Positions 54,231 to 58,064 of a stretch of DNA of 58,064 nt are shown in pieces (the stretch's first letter is position 1; each line of letters starts with the position of its first letter). The translations under genes were made by a program, and so were the position numbers. The notes below the pieces were generated by a model that saw nothing but the letters and a program-made list of their open reading frames with translations, searched no databases and was not told where the DNA came from. The DNA is from Myxococcota bacterium (lineage in GTDB: Bacteria > Myxococcota_A > Polyangia > JAAYKL01), in assembly GCA_030065855.1 (NCBI GenBank), contig JASJCT010000033.1, forward strand, positions 1-58,064. Reading direction: 5' to 3'.

Positions 54231-56812
54231 ATCACTTTTCCAAATTCCTGCTCAGTCAACTCTGCGAGTTCGTCGACTTGGACGATGACTACGAAACGGG
54301 TGCCCGTAGCATTGAAGAAGATGTACCGGCCGTGAGATAAAAAGGTATTTTGTTCGACGATGAACTCCGGCAATAGTGCTCTGGTTTCGACGCCCAGGTA
54401 TTCGTCGTTGTATACGATAATCTCAGTATCCCGGTCTTCGTTCCACGGCTTATCACTCGGAACGGCCACGAATTTACCCGCCTCGACAGAATGGGCGACC
54501 CACTCTAGGGAAACAGTATCAGCAAAGCGGCCAATAAAGATGATATCGTTGATGGGATTGCGCGATGCGAGAAATGTGTTTCCAGAATAGGTGATAATCC
54601 GCAATCCGTCCTCTGAAAACCAGATGGGTACTTCCATCCAGTAGTCCCCGTGGTACCTAGAATCGTACAGATACTCAGCAAGGCCGTTTTCCACGTTAAA
54701 CTTAATCATATCCCCGGGGGAGGTACCGTGATCAGTGCCGTATATCTCTTTTCCGTTGGGATGGAGCCGGGCCGATTGCGGATGTCGACTTTCGTGCATC
54801 CCGCATTCCGTCTCGATACCCGTGGAGATTTCTAGAGAATAGGATCTAATGGTCCAGGACGCCGTTCGTTCAAACACATACATGTACCCGTTGTCGGAGA
54901 GGACCAGGTCCCAGGCATCGTCAGTGATAACGAGGACTTGCTCGATGGTCATGGTTTCCAAATCGATGTAGGACACAAAGTTATCGTGGCCGACGGCCGC
55001 TTTCTGCCCACTCGGAGACACGGAAACGCAGTTTGCCGGGTATGGTAACGGTACGGTTTGTTCCGTATCATTCCAAGGATCGTGCCGGATCAATTGGGTT
55101 TGCGTAATTGCGATAATGGAATCGTAGAAATCACTGTACTCCGCATCGACAATATCAAAAGAGAGACGTGTGAACGGCCCCTCCAGTGGGTCTGTATCGG
55201 AATCTGTATCCGTGTCTGTTTCTGTATCCGTTTCGGTGTCGGTATCCGTTTCGGTGTCGGTATCCGTTTCGGTGTCGGTATCCGTTTCGGTGTCGGTATC
55301 CGTATCCGTGTCGGTATCCGTATCCGTGTCGAGATCGCTCCCTCCTACAGGAAATACACCAACGGCAAACCGGTTCTGGGCCAATCCCGAGGTTCCATCC
55401 GCCTCGAAGAGAACCAGGTACGCCGTACCCGCGGCGTTGAAAAACACGAATCTTCCATGGGACAGTGAGTCGCTGTTACCGAGCGGATAAGTGGGCAGAA
55501 TCCTTGTCTCTAATAGTGCGAGGGAGGTGGCGTCATATGCCAGCACCTCGTCGTCCAGGACATCATCATAGCTATTTTGAGGGACGATGAGAATCTGATC
55601 AGCCGATGAGGAGTGGTCTACTGTTCGAGCACTATCGAACCCCTCCAATTCTCCCAAATCAACGAAATCCTCTTCCTGAATATCGGAAATAGAAAAGACG
55701 CCGCCGCTCGAGGATACAAAACGAGATCCGTCTTCCATGATCCACAAATTCGTTCCACGTTTCGCATAAGGCACTGAAGTCGCTTCATACAAGAACTCGG
55801 CGATTCCGGTTTCGATACTGTACTTTGCAAATGGATCTAACGCACCGTGGGTTCTTGCGACGTACAGAGCATTACCGTTAGGTTGTAGACGGGCCCGGTA
55901 CAGGTTCCATCCATATCGCTCTTCGATATTTCCGGTTGCAATCTCTACACTTCGAATGTTTCCCGTGATTGGAAAGGCATATATGTACCCATTATTCGCT
56001 AGTACCGCTTCTGATGTATTGAACGTAGTATCCAAGACCGATTCAATTACCATGTTATCAAGATCGACATATGATAAATGATTTGCATGTCCAACCGCTG
56101 CTTTCTTTCCATCAGGCGACACAGATACGCAAGTTGTATTGATCCCCAAATCAACGCTCTGTTCGTCATTGTTGAAAGCATCATAACGGTGGATGGCCTG
56201 GGCAGATACGGCGATGATTGATTCAAGATATGCGCTGTACTCCGCATCGATTACCTCAAAGCCCACCGGCTCAACTGACACTGGATCAGCGTCAGAATCC
56301 GAGTCACTGTCGGTATCTGTATCTGTATCCGTTTCAGTATCTGCTTCGGTATCTGTATCCGTGGCGGTGTCCGTATCCGTATCCGTTTCAGTATCTACTT
56401 CGGTATCTGTATTAGTGTCGGTATCCGTGGCGGTGTCCGTATCCGTATCCGTTTCAGTATCTACTTCGGTATCTGTATTAGTGTCGGTATCCGTGGCGGT
56501 GTCCGTATCCGTATCCGTTTCAGTGTCTGCTTCGGTGTCCGTTTCAGTATCTACTTCGGTATCTGTATTAGTGTCGGTATCCGTGGCGGTGTCCGTATCC
56601 GTATCCGTTTCAGTATCTGCTTCGGTGTTCGTGGCGGTGTCTGTTTCGGTATCCGTGTCAGTGCCTATATAGGTATCAGTATCGGTATCAATAACGGTAT
56701 CCGCATCCGCGTCGGAAGCACTATCATTGTCAGAATTCTTATCACTTGCGCAGGCCTGATAAACGCAAAAAACAATGGCGATATATAAAGTAGCCTCGAT
56801 ACTCCGTAACAT
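54212..56812 (-). CDS. Lipoprotein with two duplicated beta-propeller-like halves and two Asp-Thr spacers
   Basis: The 866-residue product has a signal and lipobox (YQACAS) and a first Asp-Thr spacer of about 165 residues, partly a 66-bp tandem repeat. Then comes a beta-propeller-like half (VSVSPDGKKAAVGHANHLSYVDLD), a second Asp-Thr spacer (about 500-545) and a second half of the same type (VSVSPSGQKAAVGHDNFVSYIDLE). The halves are paralogous, sharing FEVIDAEYSxxxxSIIAI, the SVSPxGxKAAVGH block and a similar C-terminal FLSHGRYIFFNATGT. It is likely surface-exposed and used for binding. The SD is AGGGAGGG. Confidence 0.85.
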   Translation of the reverse strand: MLRSIEATLYIAIVFCVYQACASDKNSDNDSASDADADTVIDTDTDTYIGTDTDTETDTATNTEADTETDTDTDTATDTDTNTDTEVDTETDTEADTETDTDTDTATDTDTNTDTEVDTETDTDTDTATDTDTNTDTEVDTETDTDTDTATDTDTEADTETDTDTDTDSDSDSDADPVSVEPVGFEVIDAEYSAYLESIIAVSAQAIHRYDAFNNDEQSVDLGINTTCVSVSPDGKKAAVGHANHLSYVDLDNMVIESVLDTTFNTSEAVLANNGYIYAFPITGNIRSVEIATGNIEERYGWNLYRARLQPNGNALYVARTHGALDPFAKYSIETGIAEFLYEATSVPYAKRGTNLWIMEDGSRFVSSSGGVFSISDIQEEDFVDLGELEGFDSARTVDHSSSADQILIVPQNSYDDVLDDEVLAYDATSLALLETRILPTYPLGNSDSLSHGRFVFFNAAGTAYLVLFEADGTSGLAQNRFAVGVFPVGGSDLDTDTDTDTDTDTDTETDTDTETDTDTETDTDTETDTETDTDTDSDTDPLEGPFTRLSFDIVDAEYSDFYDSIIAITQTQLIRHDPWNDTEQTVPLPYPANCVSVSPSGQKAAVGHDNFVSYIDLETMTIEQVLVITDDAWDLVLSDNGYMYVFERTASWTIRSYSLEISTGIETECGMHESRHPQSARLHPNGKEIYGTDHGTSPGDMIKFNVENGLAEYLYDSRYHGDYWMEVPIWFSEDGLRIITYSGNTFLASRNPINDIIFIGRFADTVSLEWVAHSVEAGKFVAVPSDKPWNEDRDTEIIVYNDEYLGVETRALLPEFIVEQNTFLSHGRYIFFNATGTRFVVIVQVDELAELTEQEFGKVIYDLSP
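56350..56645 (-). repeat. 66-bp coding tandem repeat
   Basis: The 66-bp unit (on the plus strand ggcggtgtccgtatccgtat and so on) encodes a 22-residue Asp-Thr block (TDTDTATDTDTNTDTEVDTE) and is present about four times in near-identical form, one copy with an insertion. Length changes in steps of 66 bp keep the frame. Confidence 0.85.
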
Positions 56813-57111
56813 TTATCCCTCCCTATTGTTGCCCCGCTTTATCCGCAATAGTTTTGGTTACAGTAACCAAATTTTTAATTCTAGACAATAAAGAACTGAC
56901 TTCGCTATTTGTCCCCTAATACGAGCCTGTGAGGTGTTTTTTTCTCTTGTTCGGAAATTGGCCAGAATGACCGGATGATTTCAGAAAAACCGAGAGCTAT
57001 ATCTGGAAATCCAAAGCTTCATCTTTGTTTTCTTGGATTTGGGTCGCACCGGTCCTGTGAGTGAGCAGGTTTGGTCTTTGGTTTCGCTGTTGGTACCCCC
57101 CCCCGAGCGGA
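56813..57111. other. Intergenic interval with a short copied piece
   Basis: About 26 bases at 56913-56938 (cctaatacgagcctgtgagg) match, with few changes, the 3' flank of the Omp85-like gene at 38062-38087. No gene was recognised; the promoter of the propeller gene should lie near the left end. Confidence 0.5.
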
Positions 57112-57597
57112 TTACTTTTTGGCTAGCTTTGTATCCACTTTTGCGTGATCCATCATGTGCTCGCCGATGTACTTTGCCAGCAGATCCGCGGGCATAGGGG
57201 CCAGGGTCAGCTTGAACTTGCGGTTCGCTCCGTTTCGCTTGATGGTACACGTCACTGTCTTGCCGGGCTTCTTTACCTTGGCCATGGCCTCGTGGTTCTT
57301 TTTGTCGAACTTGATGCCGTTCAGCGCGTACAGCTCGTCGCCCACAGCAATGCCTGCCTTTTCCGCCGGGCTTCCGGGGATGACCTTGGTAACTATAAGG
57401 GCCTCACCCTTCTTACCTTTCTTACCATCGTCTAGCTCTACGCCGATAAAACCGGTCGTTTTGAGTTTCTCGACCATGCCGTTGAGGCAATCTTGCACTG
57501 GCTGGTCGCACTTTTTGTGTTTGTGCTTGTCTCCGGCCAGAACCGGCGGCGCCAACATCAGCCCAACAACCACTGCGATCACTACTTTTGCTTTCAT
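57112..57597 (-). CDS. Periplasmic single-PDZ protein
   Basis: The 161-residue product has a signal peptide (MKAKVVIAVVVGLMLAPPVLA) and one PDZ domain (about 48-125): FIGVELDD in the binding-groove position and VIPGSPAEKAGIAVGDELYALNGIKF, as in HtrA and related PDZs. No protease domain is present. A Lys/His-rich mature N-terminus (GDKHKHKK) may bind metal or nucleic acid. AAGGAGGAAAGACG precedes the ATG. It probably recruits client peptides in the periplasm. Confidence 0.85.
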   Translation of the reverse strand: MKAKVVIAVVVGLMLAPPVLAGDKHKHKKCDQPVQDCLNGMVEKLKTTGFIGVELDDGKKGKKGEALIVTKVIPGSPAEKAGIAVGDELYALNGIKFDKKNHEAMAKVKKPGKTVTCTIKRNGANRKFKLTLAPMPADLLAKYIGEHMMDHAKVDTKLAKK

Positions 57598-58064
57598 CGT
57601 CTTTCCTCCTTGTTTTCCTTAACACCTGAGTTTCTTTGGGCCGGGTTAATCTCTGCAGGCTTTCCCCGGCCCTCGGCTGTTTCTAAAACTTTAGCCGGCC
57701 AGCGCGTAAAAGTCCTACACGTGCAAGTAAAATGATGTAAATCTTGTTAAGAACTTGTAAAATCCCAACCAGCGGGCGCAAGACAGCTTCAACACCAATA
57801 TGGCCCGACTGGCCCAGCTGCTGCTTGTTAAGCAAGATTCCATCGGCAGCGAGTGCAAAGTAGATGCATAGGGGGGGCGGCGTTTATCTCCAGTCTTAAT
57901 CCAGTTTCTTTATTGACATTTCTGCGACAGGCAAACCCCCAGGTTGCATAACCTTCATAGGAAAGCAGTGATATAAAGGCTTGCGGAGCCCCGTCATCAC
58001 TGGGTATTCTCGGTTTGAAAACGACTGAAAAAACCCAGTTCAGGAGGTCACCGCAAGTGAAGTC
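57598..58064. other. 467-bp gene-free right edge
   Basis: No gene is supported within the window. A dyad (ggccggg/ccccggcc) lies at about 57640-57675. A TTGACA at 57913-57918 has no well-spaced -10 partner. At the edge CAGGAGGT (58041-58048) stands before GTGAAG at 58057, so a plus-strand gene may start there and continue past the window. Confidence 0.4.

Noticed and set aside
55170..56672. Plus-strand frames of Ser-Val repeats
   Set aside because: They are the antisense reading of the Asp-Thr spacers of the minus-strand lipoprotein, as are similar frames at 9.4, 15.0, 33.5 and 41.3 kb.

Overview
The window reads as a chromosomal segment of a Gram-negative, secretion-rich bacterium of the deltaproteobacterial type (Myxococcota or Bradymonadota-like). 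This is an inference: no rRNA or other taxonomic marker is present. The grounds are many lipoproteins with long Asp-Thr/Asp-Ser spacers, a MopE-like metal-binding repeat next to a vWA domain, a fibro-slime domain, a PEGA-type Ser/Thr kinase, C25 and S46 peptidases, Omp85 and TonB-dependent outer-membrane proteins, and C-termini that recall MYXO-CTERM tails. About 46 protein genes or gene remnants and one tRNA gene can be supported.

Layout. 1-470: palindromic repeats. 0.47-8.5 kb: a receiver-domain protein, an FAH-family enzyme, a TldD/TldE pair in which TldD carries a Tat lipoprotein signal, and an operon of a small exported protein, a TonB-dependent receptor and a TlpA-like lipoprotein. 8.5-15.2 kb: a vWA lipoprotein, then the selenocysteine cluster (tRNA-Sec, selA, selB), two tandem small lipoproteins and a fibro-slime lipoprotein. 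15.4-22.5 kb: a zinc metallopeptidase lipoprotein, a thioredoxin-like/pentapeptide pair, a 30-bp tandem hairpin repeat and two paralogous coiled-coil porin-like proteins. 22.6-31.7 kb: a Ser/Thr kinase ending in a CXXCH haem-binding motif, divergent from a lipoprotein-hemX-hemA group, then an S46 peptidase, a CoA-binding protein and a DUF362 protein.

31.8-57.6 kb is a secretome-rich accessory region: C25 peptidase, a metallophosphatase fused to a kinase-like domain, a jelly-roll-like exported protein, an ECF sigma factor, an Omp85-like barrel, a TIGR04076 protein, glutaminyl cyclase, lipase, a 1044-residue beta-helix/SBBP protein, an internalin-type LRR lipoprotein, a nonsense-interrupted TPR-like gene, a rhodanese membrane protein, a beta-helix lipoprotein, a double-propeller lipoprotein and a PDZ protein. 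It also holds several short, diverged copies of pieces of its own genes, which points to past duplication and deletion.

Together, the sel genes make and deliver selenocysteine, although no selenoprotein was recognised here. hemX/hemA start tetrapyrrole synthesis next to a kinase that may itself bind haem. The rest mostly decorate or process the cell surface. The most unusual items are the haem-motif kinase, the phosphatase-kinase fusion lipoprotein, the signal-bearing TldD beside a signal-less TldE, the truncated sorting tail of the glutaminyl cyclase, and the duplicated gene scars at 42.4, 51.7 and 56.9 kb.
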